DNA of 64,000 nucleotides from Thermoprotei archaeon (GCA_038881895.1 JAVZOV010000002.1:226961-290960), one strand, 5' to 3'. Shown: positions 8,803 through 18,124, counted from the first letter of the stretch. Notes: a model not told the origin generated them from the letters alone. Program-made: numbers and translations.

Positions 8803-9339
8803 TCACCATGGTTTATTTTTTATGCCTACTATATAAGCTAAAATATTTGTTGCAATATGAAGAATAAAAGTTATTATAAGTATGATAAAAATAAGTTCTA
8901 GATCGATCCAGTTAGGCAATCCTACCATCATCCAAACTAAAAGTAATGCTATAGTGATGAAACCTGTTTGGTCTATAAGAGGGAATGGTGCACCGCGCTC
9001 CATTTTTAACCGTCTTTTAATGAAAGAACCTATTAAATCACCCGTCATAGCACCTATTGATAGTAACAAATATTCAATGGGATTTTTATACAAATAAGGC
9101 ATAAGAAAACTGATAACAAATCCAGTAACTGAACCAATTATTGTTCCACTTACAAATCCTTCGATGCTTTTTCCATCACCTAATAACCTTTGACCATCCC
9201 ATGCAATAATTCCCCTATCGATTGGTGTGGTTTTTCCATTAAGTAGCCTATATACCACTACTGGTGTACCATTTGCAACATATGCTGGAAAAATGTATAT
9301 GATCGATAATATCACATCAGTTATATTCAACATATCCAC
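8803..9339 (-). CDS. carS: CDP-archaeol synthase
   Basis: Membrane enzyme that transfers CMP from CTP to unsaturated archaeol phosphate, making CDP-archaeol for polar head-group attachment in ether-lipid synthesis. The diagnostic LLGDGKSIEG (about residues 52-61) and RGAPFPLIDQTGF (about 115-127) motifs are present, between four or five hydrophobic segments. Length 178 agrees with CarS. ATG at 9339 overlaps the end of the dihydropteroate-synthase-like gene by 23 bases, showing translational coupling; the second ATG at 9333 is an alternative. Works in the same pathway as the G1P dehydrogenase at 54.1 kb. Confidence 0.93.
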   Translation of the reverse strand: MDMLNITDVILSIIYIFPAYVANGTPVVVYRLLNGKTTPIDRGIIAWDGQRLLGDGKSIEGFVSGTIIGSVTGFVISFLMPYLYKNPIEYLLLSIGAMTGDLIGSFIKRRLKMERGAPFPLIDQTGFITIALLLVWMMVGLPNWIDLELIFIILIITFILHIATNILAYIVGIKNKPW

Positions 9340-10186
9340 CTGTTTCAGCTTTTCTTATAGCTTCAGAAAGACGAACAGCTTGTATTGTTTCTGGAACGTC
9401 GTGTGTTCTAACCATATTTACACCTTTAAGAACAACGATTGATACCGCTGCAACGGAACCAATTAACCTATCTTCAGGTCTTTCTATGGAGAGTATTTTG
9501 CCGATAAATGATTTTCTCGAAACTCCTATACATATTGGTTTTCCAAGCTCTGCCAATTGATTAATATTTGCTATGACATTAATATCCCATTCATACCATG
9601 GTATCTCAGGGTATCTAAAGAATCCTATTCCAGGATCCACTACAATCTTATTCTCATCAATATTAAGCTTTCTAGTAAGGTCTAAACTTTCTTTTAAAGC
9701 ACTAATTACTCTTTGTATAGGTGTTCCTAACCTTGGTTGTCTTTCATGAGCAACCAAAATTAATGATACATCATATTCTTTTGCTATACGTATCATTTCT
9801 GGATCATGTTTTAAGCCTGATACATCATTAATTACATCAGCACCAGCTTCTATCGCTTTTTCAGCGACTCGACTTCTTTGCGTATCAATGGATATTGTAA
9901 TTTTGATGTTATCCCTTATTGCTTTTATAGCTTCTACAATACGTCTTTTTTCTTCATCTTCATCAATCCATGTAGAAAGATAAGGAGCAGTGCTCATTCC
10001 GCCAACATCTATGACATCCGCTCCATTTCTAGACATAGAAATAGCAGTTTCAACGATATCATCAATTTTGGTCCTCACTGAACCTTTATAAAAAGATTCT
10101 GGGCTTACATTTATTACTCCCATGATTCTCACTGGCTGGTTTTCACCTACCTGAAGTTTGCCTAAACGTGCTAACCTTCTCATCAA
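9317..10186 (-). CDS. Dihydropteroate synthase-like protein
   Basis: TIM-barrel protein of the pterin-binding (DHPS) family, expected in tetrahydromethanopterin or folate-type cofactor synthesis. The N-terminal MGVINVSPESFYKGS corresponds to the DHPS motif GILNVTPDSFSDGG, then ADVIDVGGMST, ISIDTQRSRVAEKAIEAGADVINDVSG and a C-terminal GVSRKSFIGKI and RTHDV, all catalytic or pterin-binding loops. Length 289 is normal. Two adjacent ATGs (10186, 10183) are possible starts. It is the first gene of a two-gene operon with carS. In archaea the exact acceptor substrate of these proteins is not always p-aminobenzoate. Confidence 0.88.
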   Translation of the reverse strand: MMRRLARLGKLQVGENQPVRIMGVINVSPESFYKGSVRTKIDDIVETAISMSRNGADVIDVGGMSTAPYLSTWIDEDEEKRRIVEAIKAIRDNIKITISIDTQRSRVAEKAIEAGADVINDVSGLKHDPEMIRIAKEYDVSLILVAHERQPRLGTPIQRVISALKESLDLTRKLNIDENKIVVDPGIGFFRYPEIPWYEWDINVIANINQLAELGKPICIGVSRKSFIGKILSIERPEDRLIGSVAAVSIVVLKGVNMVRTHDVPETIQAVRLSEAIRKAETGGYVEYN

Positions 10187-10386
10187 TTAATAATAAAAAC
10201 CATTTAGTATTAATTTTTTGCTATCATACATTAATCACGAATCCTCACATCGGTTTTATTTTAAGAGCTCTCGTTTTCTTTGACGTAACTTTACGAGTTA
10301 ATAATATTTTAGTATATGTCTCGAATTAAATTAAAAACACGTAGCATGATACTAGTTGCACAACAAATCATAAAGAGAATTATTTT

Positions 10387-10410
10387 ATACAACGGCGTTG
10401 TATTTAAATA
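10387..10410 (+). promoter_or_regulatory. Palindrome overlapping promoter of the sulfite reductase operon
   Basis: The interrupted palindrome ATACAAC-GGC-GTTGTAT (10387-10403) directly abuts a TATA-like TTTAAATA (about 10403-10410), some 35-40 bases before the GTG start at 10445. A protein bound there would cover the B-recognition element, so it is a good repressor or activator site. The HTH gene downstream of tusA is a candidate regulator, by position only. Confidence 0.5.
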
Positions 10411-10444
10411 CGTGTGCGCAATTTATATTTTGAGGTAGAAAAAA

Positions 10445-11944
10445 GTGCCTGGAGCGTCAGAACTTGAAAATGTGCTAAGGTTTGCTGATAGATTTACTCT
10501 TGGATTTGAAAATGGTAACGGTTCGCAATTTTTCTTGAGAGTGTCAATTCCTAACGGCATTTTGACAACCGAACAATTTAGAATTATTGCAAAATTGGCT
10601 GAAACATATGGTAAAGGATATGCTGAGGTCACTGATCGACAGGATATTCAGTTGCATTGGATTGATCCAGAGAAAGCGTTTGAGATATTCAGTATTTTAG
10701 ATCAGATTGATTTTACTACTGACAAATGTGGTCAGAGTTATCCTGGCGCACGATATGGTGATGTGAGAAATATTGTTGGGTGTCCAGTTGCTGGTGTTGA
10801 TAAACATGAAATATTTAATGCATATCCATTAATTAAAGAGATAAAGAGATTTTTTGCCGGAAACAAAGATTTTCTTGACTTACCGAGGAAGTTCAAGATA
10901 TCAATTTCAGGGTGTGCAATTAATTGTTCGTCGCCTGAGATTCAGGATTTAGGATTAATTGCCTTAGCTAGAGGAGAGAAAATAGGATTCATACCATTTG
11001 TGGGTGGTGGCCTTGGGTATCCACCTAAGCTAGCGAAGCCTTTAAGCATTATTATAAATCCTGAGGATGTAGTTAAGTTCGTTATTGCTGTCGTTGAAAT
11101 ATATCGTGATTATGGGAGACGAGATAGTAAAGCAAAAGCTAGATTTAAGTGGTTAGTGGAAGAATTAGGTTGTGAAAAAATAAAAGAGATGATCGAAAAT
11201 AAATTAGGAATTACCTTTGAAAAATATGACTATACACAATTATTGATTAGTGGTAAAGAGCATACCGGTATAAATCCTCAAAAACAGGACAACCTCTGGT
11301 ATATTTGTGTACCACTTTTAGGCGGTCGTTTGGATTCAAAACAAATGTTTAGTTTTGCATCCATCGCAGAAAAATATGGTTGGCCAGAAATAAGACTCAC
11401 ACCTCATCAGAATATAATACTTGTAGGTGTTCAAGCAAGTAATATAAAAATTGTACTTAACGAATTAGAAAAAATAGGATTGAGAGTAGATACCATGTCT
11501 ATGAAATATTATGGCATTGCATGTGCAGGAGGTTTTTGTAGCAGATCACCAGAAGATCCTAAAACTAGGCTTAATGAAATAATCACATACATTGAGTCTA
11601 GATTTCCTAAGGAGTTAGTAAAAGATATACGAATTTACATCAGTGGTTGTCCAAATGCGTGCGGTAAACATCCTATAGGAGACATTGGTTTACAAGGAGT
11701 TTATATAAGAGATGGTGATAATACGCATGCAGGCTATAACATATTTCTAGGAGGGGGTTTAGGTTATCTACCTTCGTTTGCGCGACTTGTTAAAAGAGGC
11801 GTAAAAGCCGATGATATTAAATTTTATATTGAAAAAATAATAGATGCTTATCTTAGAAATAGGATTAATAACGAAAGTTTCAAAGATTTTTGTAGTAAGT
11901 ATACAGATAACGAATTACAGAAAATTGTTGAGGGGTGCGTTTAG
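10445..11944 (+). CDS. Siroheme [4Fe-4S] sulfite/nitrite reductase
   Basis: Monomeric assimilatory-type reductase carrying out six-electron reduction of sulfite to sulfide (or nitrite to ammonia). It has two ferredoxin-like repeat modules: residues about 15-75 with TDRQDIQLHW and about 285-335 with RLTPHQNIILVG. The C-terminal cluster/siroheme motif has C360 and C365, then C402 and C406 in SGCPNACGKH, giving C-x4-C...C-x3-C. The N-terminal half has SGCAINC at 156-161 as a partial counterpart. Length 499 fits the NirA/CysI class. The stop codon touches the ATG of tusA, so both are translated together; the sulfur-carrier partner favours sulfite over nitrite. Confidence 0.88.
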   Translation: MPGASELENVLRFADRFTLGFENGNGSQFFLRVSIPNGILTTEQFRIIAKLAETYGKGYAEVTDRQDIQLHWIDPEKAFEIFSILDQIDFTTDKCGQSYPGARYGDVRNIVGCPVAGVDKHEIFNAYPLIKEIKRFFAGNKDFLDLPRKFKISISGCAINCSSPEIQDLGLIALARGEKIGFIPFVGGGLGYPPKLAKPLSIIINPEDVVKFVIAVVEIYRDYGRRDSKAKARFKWLVEELGCEKIKEMIENKLGITFEKYDYTQLLISGKEHTGINPQKQDNLWYICVPLLGGRLDSKQMFSFASIAEKYGWPEIRLTPHQNIILVGVQASNIKIVLNELEKIGLRVDTMSMKYYGIACAGGFCSRSPEDPKTRLNEIITYIESRFPKELVKDIRIYISGCPNACGKHPIGDIGLQGVYIRDGDNTHAGYNIFLGGGLGYLPSFARLVKRGVKADDIKFYIEKIIDAYLRNRINNESFKDFCSKYTDNELQKIVEGCV

Positions 11945-12187
11945 ATGAGTGAAAGTAATAAGGAAAAACACCATGTGCTTGATGTAAAGGGTTTGTCCTG
12001 TCCTTATCCACAATACTTAGTTTTAAAGACCATGGAGAAACTTTCTTTGGGAGAGAGGTTAGAGGTTATTTTAGATAACCCGCCATCTTACAAGCTTATC
12101 CAAGAGGCTGCTAAAAAGAAAGGGTATAAGATAATAGTCGCTGAACAAATTCACGAAGGTCTTTGGCGAATCATTTTAGAAAAATGA
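11945..12187 (+). CDS. TusA-family sulfur carrier protein
   Basis: Small sulfur-relay protein of the TusA/SirA family that carries a persulfide on a conserved Cys. The motif LDVKGLSCPYPQ places the reactive C19 in CPxP at the start of helix 1, and the two-layer alpha/beta fold is complete in 80 residues. It begins at the base after the sulfite reductase stop. The pairing with a siroheme reductase resembles DsrE/TusA and sulfite-reduction clusters, suggesting handling of sulfide or persulfide produced by the reductase. Confidence 0.9.
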   Translation: MSESNKEKHHVLDVKGLSCPYPQYLVLKTMEKLSLGERLEVILDNPPSYKLIQEAAKKKGYKIIVAEQIHEGLWRIILEK

Positions 12188-12213
12188 TATTAACCTAGTG
12201 TGGTATATTTTTA

Positions 12214-12633
12214 GTGGGTAAAATGCTTACATATTTTGAGCTTGCCTCAAAAGTGATCTGCCCGACACTTAGAGCTATGGTAGCGTATAAGTTAATCAAA
12301 AATCATAATTTTACTCAGAAGGAGGTTGCTAATAAGCTTGGCATTAAACAACAGGCTATAAGTAATTATATGAGAGGTCTTAGAGGGCACATGGGGTATT
12401 TATCAGAACGTTTATCTAAAACTGAGAAAGCCATTGCGTGGACTGACCGTATTGTGCTATATATAATAAATGAACGAGAGAAGGTAGACCCGATAGATAT
12501 TACAATATTGTTGACTGAAGCATGCAATGACATACTAAAGAGCCGAGCAATATGCGAAATACTCCCTAATGAACTGGTATGTACCGTGTGCAAGCAACAG
12601 CCTATAAATTGTCCTTATACCTTAAAGGTATAA
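12214..12633 (+). CDS. HTH regulator with C-terminal cysteine cluster
   Basis: Predicted transcription regulator (139 residues) with an XRE-type helix-turn-helix at about 30-55: FTQKEVANKLGIKQQAISNYMRG. The tail carries LVCTVCKQQPINC, a C-x2-C-x6-C cluster that could bind a metal or Fe-S centre. The same architecture is found, frame-broken, at 38675-39071 next to an iron-permease remnant. Lying 26 bases after tusA it may belong to the sulfite-reductase operon and respond to redox, iron or sulfur state. The start is GTG at 12214 or the ATG at 12223. No ligand is proven. Confidence 0.75.
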   Translation: MGKMLTYFELASKVICPTLRAMVAYKLIKNHNFTQKEVANKLGIKQQAISNYMRGLRGHMGYLSERLSKTEKAIAWTDRIVLYIINEREKVDPIDITILLTEACNDILKSRAICEILPNELVCTVCKQQPINCPYTLKV

Positions 12634-12753
12634 GAATGCTAATTCCCAAGAGTAATTCCTATAGTTTAGTTAGAGATTGTATTCTAAATTTAAGCTATTA
12701 ACTGAGCAATAGTTAAATACTGGTTTTTAAACCTTTGTTTAGGTGAGGTAAGC

Positions 12754-13566
12754 GTGAACAAAGGTGATTTCATATTAATAGATTACGTGGCACGCATAAA
12801 AGAAACAGGGGAAATACTAGATCTAACACTTGAGGAGGTTGCGAAAAAAGAAAAGTTCGCTAGATCAGATGGGATTTATGAACCAATGCTAGTGGTTGTT
12901 GGTAAAAACTGGGTGCCAAAAGGACTTGATGAAGAACTCGAAAAAATGAATGTCAACGAGAACAAAGTTGTTGAAATATCACCGGAGAAAGCATTTGGTA
13001 AAAGAGATCCCAAAAAGATAAAGATTGTAAGTGTTAGAGAGTTGCCAAAGGAGGGCGGACCCATAAGAGTTGGTTCAGTTGTGACTGTTGAGGGTTTAGA
13101 GGGTATCGTATTGAGCGTGGGTGGTGGAAGAGCCGTTATTGATTTTAATCATCCGCTTGCTGGAAAAACGATTGTCTATGAGGTAACAGTGCGTAATGTG
13201 ATCGAAAAGCTTGAAGATAAAATAATGGCTCTTTTATCCAGAAGAATACGTGGGTTAGATAAGAGTAAAGTCCAAATAGAAAAAATAAATGACGAAGTAA
13301 CAATCAGGTTACCTTCTGATATATTAACAGCAGAGAACATACAATATGCACTGAAAGGTGTAGCTGATGATATAAAAGAATTACTCCCAGAAATTCGTGC
13401 ATTAAAATATTCAATAAGTTTTGAGTTGCAATTGCCTAAAACTACTGAAAAAATAGAAGAGCAAAAGAAAGAAGAAAAAGCACCAAGCGCTAGTGAAACT
13501 GTGACAACCGTAACACAACAGGAAACACAACAAGCTACATCTCAAAACACAACTTCTCAGCAATAA
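12754..13566 (+). CDS. FKBP-type peptidyl-prolyl isomerase (SlyD-like)
   Basis: Cytoplasmic proline isomerase and folding helper. The FKBP domain (about 1-150) starts with GDFILIDYVARIKETGEILDLT and contains the KGLDEELEKMNVNENKVVEISPEKAFGKRDP flap; as in archaeal long FKBPs, an insert-in-flap domain interrupts it (about 85-130), followed by the strand IDFNHPLAGKTIVYEVTV. A C-terminal domain of about 75 residues and a Glu/Lys then Gln/Thr-rich tail complete 270 residues. The start is GTG at 12754, just after GTGAGGT, a plausible ribosome site. Confidence 0.93.
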   Translation: MNKGDFILIDYVARIKETGEILDLTLEEVAKKEKFARSDGIYEPMLVVVGKNWVPKGLDEELEKMNVNENKVVEISPEKAFGKRDPKKIKIVSVRELPKEGGPIRVGSVVTVEGLEGIVLSVGGGRAVIDFNHPLAGKTIVYEVTVRNVIEKLEDKIMALLSRRIRGLDKSKVQIEKINDEVTIRLPSDILTAENIQYALKGVADDIKELLPEIRALKYSISFELQLPKTTEKIEEQKKEEKAPSASETVTTVTQQETQQATSQNTTSQQ

Positions 13567-13894
13567 GCTAAAAGATTTCTTATTTCTACTTGTTTCTTTA
13601 TTTAATTTTCGATAATTTAAGGATAATGAAGCAGAATTAAACGTGTAGCAAAGAACATTTAAAATGCATAATTAATATAAATTTTATTTCTGAAAGCTCA
13701 GTTCTTTGATAAACTTAAATCAACTATTAAGCATTTCTTAATTTGAGCGTGTCACTCAATAATGGAGCTATGAACGCACGTAAGCAGAATATTACACTTA
13801 CCTCCACAACAGGAGTTGTCTTGACACATCCTGAACTCGCTATAATTAAGGGTTATTCTCAGAAGAACGGAGACTCCCCTTTAGTGTATAGGTA
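13567..13894. other. Intergenic region, possible mobile-element relic
   Basis: No convincing complete gene. From about 13743 the plus strand reads an open stretch containing NARKQNITLTSTTGVVLTHPE followed by KNGDSPLV before running antisense into the UPF0179 gene. This low-complexity, Thr-rich tail is reminiscent of archaeal TnpB C-termini, and shares a TGTGTCAA-type stretch on its reverse complement with the TnpB relic near 6620, but the resemblance is weak. The rest (13567-13740) is AT-rich without visible features. Confidence 0.25.
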
Positions 13895-14308
13895 TCAATG
13901 TACAATACGTTCTATAGTTACTTTTACGAATGTTTCGTTGTTATATGATTGTTTCTCTTTCCATACTTTTATTATCTTTATTTTATCACCTGGTTTTAAG
14001 CCTTCGGGTTTAAATAAATCGGCTGGTTGTAATTCGCTTGATACTGGTTGGGGTTGGAATGTTATTATTAATCCTTCTACAGCATATTTTGCCGGTATCA
14101 TTAAAGTTATTGTTGCTTCTGCTACTTCTACTGCTACAACACCGTCTTCACTTATTAGGCATTTATGTTTCATTGGTCGTATTTTTAAGATCTCATAAAT
14201 TCGTCCCACTTCTAGTTGTGAGTTTCCTGCGCATGCAGAGAAGAGTTTACAATTGCGACATTCATCAACAGGTCCAGTAAATATGAACTTTTCTCCTATT
14301 CGTGCCAT
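13895..14308 (-). CDS. UPF0179 family protein
   Basis: Conserved archaeal protein of the UPF0179 family, function unknown. Four cysteines, C17 and C20 (DECRNCKL), C26 and C50, are placed to bind a zinc ion or Fe-S cluster. The remainder is beta-rich and includes a KCLISEDGVVAVEVAEA strand pair and a C-terminal KPGDKIKIIKVW segment resembling an OB-like fold. Length 137 is typical. It is divergent from the proteasome beta gene. Confidence 0.82.
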   Translation of the reverse strand: MARIGEKFIFTGPVDECRNCKLFSACAGNSQLEVGRIYEILKIRPMKHKCLISEDGVVAVEVAEATITLMIPAKYAVEGLIITFQPQPVSSELQPADLFKPEGLKPGDKIKIIKVWKEKQSYNNETFVKVTIERIVH

Positions 14309-14438
14309 TCCTGGTCCTACTAATGTTATTATTTTTTTCCCAATGTGTTCACCTAAGTATCATAATATAGGAAAGCTTATATAAATGGATTTTTCTATTA
14401 ACAGTTGGTGTAAGTAACTTCTAGAGGTGTATGATTAA

Positions 14439-15089
14439 GTGTCAATGATAAATATGAGTTCCAAAGATATGAGATTACGAACAGGAACAACAACAGTTGG
14501 AGTAGTATGTAAAGATGGGGTAGTTCTAGCAGCAGATAGGAAGGTAACTGCAGGGCATTTGGTTGCACATAAAATAAGTAAAAAAATCTTGCCTATAGAT
14601 ACACACGCATTAATTACTATCGCAGGGCTAGTAGCAGATGCTCAAGCGTTAGTAGATGTATTACGGGCTAACGCGTCACTTTATCGGATCAGAAATAAAC
14701 GCCCCATTCCGATTAATGCTATTGCAAGTCTTGCATCAAACATACTGTTCGGATCAAGATTTTTACCATATATAGTTGAAGTTAACGTAGGTGGATATGA
14801 TATGCGCGGGCCTTCATTGTATTCTATAGATTTCTTTGGTTCTGTCACTAATGAACGAAATTACGTTGCTAGAGGATCTGGTTCACCTGTAGCTTTAGGA
14901 GTACTTGAAAAAGAATATAAGGAGGGAATCACGTTAAATGAGGGCGTTCGGATCGCTACATTGGCAGTACACTCAGCATCACGTTGGGACTTGTACACTG
15001 GTGGTTCCGGAATTGATGTGGTTGTAGTTGATGCAAATGGTTATAGATTTCTGGACGATCAAGAAATAATTAAAATATTATCATCATGA
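14439..15089 (+). CDS. psmB: Proteasome beta subunit
   Basis: Catalytic subunit of the archaeal 20S proteasome. Autocleavage after G16 in LRTGTTTVG would expose the nucleophile Thr17; Asp33 and Lys49 correspond to mature D17 and K33, and GSG near residue 145 plus the SGGSGID-like loop are also conserved. Length 216 matches the family. Start GTG at 14439; internal ATGs at 14448 and 14457 would only shorten the propeptide. FttA follows by 34 bases in the same direction. No alpha subunit is in the window, but a PAC2-type protein with an HbYX tail lies at 20.4 kb. Confidence 0.96.
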   Translation: MSMINMSSKDMRLRTGTTTVGVVCKDGVVLAADRKVTAGHLVAHKISKKILPIDTHALITIAGLVADAQALVDVLRANASLYRIRNKRPIPINAIASLASNILFGSRFLPYIVEVNVGGYDMRGPSLYSIDFFGSVTNERNYVARGSGSPVALGVLEKEYKEGITLNEGVRIATLAVHSASRWDLYTGGSGIDVVVVDANGYRFLDDQEIIKILSS

Positions 15090-15123
15090 TCCTTTAGAGG
15101 TCTTAAAAAAGATGTGAGTACGA

Positions 15124-17043
15124 ATGGGAGTACAAGTAGCAGATATACAAACTAGAATAACTCGCGCACTACTTGAAAATCTACCAGCCGATGCTAAGAT
15201 CACACGTATAGAATTTGAAGGCCCATACCTAATATTGTACACGGAGAATATTAAGGCTGTAACTGGTGAAGAAGGTTTAGCTGCGAAAATTGCTAAAGCT
15301 GCACGAAGAAAAGTGATCATAAGACCAGCAGAATCTATCAGATTACCAGTAGAAAAAGCTAGGGAGTTTTTAATAAAAAACATTCCACCAGATGTAGGAC
15401 TGCAAGAAATATACTTTGATGAGCTTAAGGGTGAGGTTCACATATATGCACTAAAATTAGGGCAATTAATAGGCAGAGGAGGAATGAATCTCTGGATGCT
15501 TATGAATGAAATAAAATGGAAAATTGTTCCACACCGAGCGCCTGCTATGCAATCAGAAATTTTTAGAATTGTATCTGAGCAAATAATATCTTCTAAGAAA
15601 GAACACTTAAAAACATTAATGAAAATAGGACAACGTTTAAATCGCTTACGTATATACCAAGATGAATATATACGTATAATACCATTAGGAGGTTTTGGAG
15701 AAGTAGGACGCAGTTCTATTCTTGTAGAAACGCCAAATAGTAAAGTTTTGCTGGATGCCGGAGCAAAGCCTGGAGCAAAAACACTCTACGATGAATACCC
15801 CGCATTTTATATTGATGGGTTAAATATTGAAGACCTTGATGCGATAGTAATATCCCACGCGCATTTTGATCATACTGCAGCATTACCTTATCTTTTCAAA
15901 TATGGATACAGAGGCCCTGTTTACATGACTGAGCCTACATTGCATCTAACATATTTAATTATAAAGGATTATCTTGATGTTGCTTTAAAAGAGGGGCGCT
16001 CATTACCCTATACTATGAATGATGTGCGCACGATGATGCAACACGTCATAACAATAGATTATGAGGAGGTTGTAGATATTGCTCCTGACATAAAGCTTAC
16101 GTTCTATAATGCAGGTCATATTTTGGGTTCAAGTAGTGTACATCTTCATATTGGTGATGGTTTACACAATATAGTATACAGTGGTGATTTTAAATTTGCT
16201 AATACACGCCTTCTTAATAAAGCATTTAATAATTTTAAACGCGTTGAAACACTTATAATGGAATCTACTTACGGTGCACCAACGGATGTAATGCCATCTG
16301 TTGAAGAGACCGAGCAGTCTCTTATAAAAATTGTCAAGGATACTTTAGAGCGCGGTGGTAAAGTTTTAATGCCCATGCTTTCAGTAGGACGAGCACAGGA
16401 AGTCATGCTTGCTTTTTATGAAGCTATTGAGAACAATAAAATGCCCAAAGTACCTATATATGTTGAGGGTATGATATTAGAGAGCACTGCACTTCATACA
16501 GCATTTTTAGATGAACTCTCATGGGACATCAAAAATAAGGTGTTTAAGGAAGGCGTTATACCCTTCAAATCGGATTATTTCTATATGCTTCATGAGAAAA
16601 TTGATAGGTCGGAAATTATAGAGAGTTCACCATGTATTATAATGGCTCCTTCAGGTATGCTTAATGGAGGACCAGCCCTAGAGTACTTACGTCTCTTAGC
16701 TAATGATGAGAAAAGTACTGTAGTATTTACATCATACCAAGTCTCAGGCACGTTAGGTAGAAGATTAAAAGATGGTATTAGAGAGGTCATGCTACCTGAT
16801 GAAAACGACGTCGAACGACTTATCACCGTGAAAATGGATATACAAAGTGTAGAGGGATTTTCAGGTCATAGTGATAGAAAACAACTCTTAAACTATGTAC
16901 GAACAATGCCACAGAAACCTAAGTTAATAATTGTGAATCATGGAGAGAGATCGAAGAGTTTACAATTAGCTCACGCAATAGAAAAAATGTTTAACATAAA
17001 AACTATAGCACCAGAAGTTCTTGAAGCAATCAAAGTACATTAG
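15124..17043 (+). CDS. fttA: aCPSF1/FttA, KH-beta-CASP transcription termination ribonuclease
   Basis: Archaeal CPSF73-like ribonuclease that cleaves nascent RNA downstream of U-rich tracts and terminates transcription. N-terminal KH-like domains (1-~150, with LIGRGG at about 115-120) precede the metallo-beta-lactamase domain whose zinc motif SHAHFDH puts H245, H247, D249 and H250 in place; the beta-CASP insertion includes MPMLSVGRAQE and SGMLNGGPAL, and the final motif is the GFSGHSDR near 580. Length 639 is standard. It is probably co-transcribed with psmB, which is a common arrangement in archaea. Confidence 0.96.
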   Translation: MGVQVADIQTRITRALLENLPADAKITRIEFEGPYLILYTENIKAVTGEEGLAAKIAKAARRKVIIRPAESIRLPVEKAREFLIKNIPPDVGLQEIYFDELKGEVHIYALKLGQLIGRGGMNLWMLMNEIKWKIVPHRAPAMQSEIFRIVSEQIISSKKEHLKTLMKIGQRLNRLRIYQDEYIRIIPLGGFGEVGRSSILVETPNSKVLLDAGAKPGAKTLYDEYPAFYIDGLNIEDLDAIVISHAHFDHTAALPYLFKYGYRGPVYMTEPTLHLTYLIIKDYLDVALKEGRSLPYTMNDVRTMMQHVITIDYEEVVDIAPDIKLTFYNAGHILGSSSVHLHIGDGLHNIVYSGDFKFANTRLLNKAFNNFKRVETLIMESTYGAPTDVMPSVEETEQSLIKIVKDTLERGGKVLMPMLSVGRAQEVMLAFYEAIENNKMPKVPIYVEGMILESTALHTAFLDELSWDIKNKVFKEGVIPFKSDYFYMLHEKIDRSEIIESSPCIIMAPSGMLNGGPALEYLRLLANDEKSTVVFTSYQVSGTLGRRLKDGIREVMLPDENDVERLITVKMDIQSVEGFSGHSDRKQLLNYVRTMPQKPKLIIVNHGERSKSLQLAHAIEKMFNIKTIAPEVLEAIKVH

Positions 17044-17093
17044 GTTAAACAGGTGAAACTTGGACTTCATTACTAAAGAACTTTATAAAGTTT

Positions 17094-17588
17094 CTATCTC
17101 AACAATTCTGACACAACTTTCCAGATTTTATCATTAAAATGATGTAAATTCCTGGCAATTTTTCCATGTTTATCTTTCATTAATAGTGACCAGTCGTCTA
17201 GTATTTCGACAATAGCTAGTGGTCTATTATTTGATTGATCAACTACAACAGCTAACACTCCTTCCTTTAGCTCTCCTACAATTTTAGTAACACCTGGAGC
17301 CATTACATCAGCTCCGTTTATTATATGAGGAACTGCTCCTTGATCTACATATAACCTTGGAAGTTGAAGAATAAGTTTTGATGTGAGGAAGGGTACCATT
17401 TTGTTATTTATCTCTATTATCTCAGGTTTTTTATCTATCAAATAAATTATTTCTCCACTTTTTAATTCTACATATTCTATAGTCTTATCTGACAACTCTA
17501 ACCTAATATTGCTTATTTTTAACCGTTCATTAAGTTTTTTACTGTCACCCTTACTCAAATAAAAACGTTTTTTAATTTGAGCGCTCAT
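17094..17588 (-). CDS. PUA-domain RNA-binding protein (MCT-1-like)
   Basis: Archaeal PUA-domain protein related to the MCT-1/Tma20 translation regulators. An N-terminal DUF1947-like part starting IKKRFYLSKGDSKKL leads to a C-terminal PUA domain (about 75-150 of the shorter protein) with VDQGAVPHIINGADVMAPGV, the hallmark. An upstream ATG at 17642 adds 18 hydrophobic residues not expected in the family, so the ATG at 17588 was chosen. It is divergent from the Sm-like gene and likely cytoplasmic, binding tRNA or rRNA. Confidence 0.85.
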   Translation of the reverse strand: MSAQIKKRFYLSKGDSKKLNERLKISNIRLELSDKTIEYVELKSGEIIYLIDKKPEIIEINNKMVPFLTSKLILQLPRLYVDQGAVPHIINGADVMAPGVTKIVGELKEGVLAVVVDQSNNRPLAIVEILDDWSLLMKDKHGKIARNLHHFNDKIWKVVSELLR

Positions 17589-17654
17589 GATTCTACATAA
17601 CTTATAGAAAAACACATTTATATATGAAACTGAGAACATCATTAGTAGTAGAAG

Positions 17655-17906
17655 GTGAGCTATGTGAACCGTAATCCAAACATAAGCGAAACACAGTCAA
17701 AAGATTTTCTGCAGGCAAGTATAGGACAAACAGTACTGGTTAAATTAAAAGGCGGTAGATTCGTAAGGGGTATTTTAAAAAGTTTCGATATGCACATGAA
17801 CCTCATATTATTAGATGCAGAAGAAATAGATGAAAATAAAAACACACACAAATTAGGTACATTAGTTGTGCGTGGAGATAACGTAATCTTGATATCACCT
17901 TCATAG
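17655..17906 (+). CDS. Sm-like archaeal protein (SmAP)
   Basis: Lsm/Sm-fold protein forming heptameric rings that bind U-rich RNA. Sm1 motif (TVLVKLKGGRFVRGILKSFDMHMNLIL-type region, residues about 28-54) and Sm2 motif (LGTLVVRGDNVILI, about 66-79) are complete in 83 residues. GTG at 17655 or the GTG at 17664 may start translation. It is 11 bases upstream of eL37; this Sm-L37e pair is a conserved archaeal and eukaryote-like operon. Confidence 0.93.
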   Translation: MSYVNRNPNISETQSKDFLQASIGQTVLVKLKGGRFVRGILKSFDMHMNLILLDAEEIDENKNTHKLGTLVVRGDNVILISPS

Positions 17907-17917
17907 GTGAGTATTAA

Positions 17918-18103
17918 ATGAAAGGCACATCATCAATGGGAAAAATGAACCGAACTCCCACACATATAAGATGCAGAAGATGTGGAAGACATTCATATAA
18001 CATTACAAAAGGATACTGCGCAGCTTGCGGATTTGGTCGCACAAGTAAAATAAGACAATATAGCTGGCAGAATAAAAAGGTTAACGGAATCAGACTTATT
18101 TAG
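17918..18103 (+). CDS. rpl37e: Ribosomal protein eL37
   Basis: Large-subunit zinc-ribbon ribosomal protein. The N-terminus [19 protein letters not shown] and the two C-x2-C pairs (CRRC and CAAC) are the family signature; 61 residues is normal. Downstream of the Sm-like gene in the same operon and 21 bases before a tRNA-Ala gene, whose transcript may be processed from the same or its own promoter. Confidence 0.96.
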   Translation: MKGTSSMGKMNRTPTHIRCRRCGRHSYNITKGYCAACGFGRTSKIRQYSWQNKKVNGIRLI

Positions 18104-18124
18104 TACTATTGCGTTAAATTTAAC

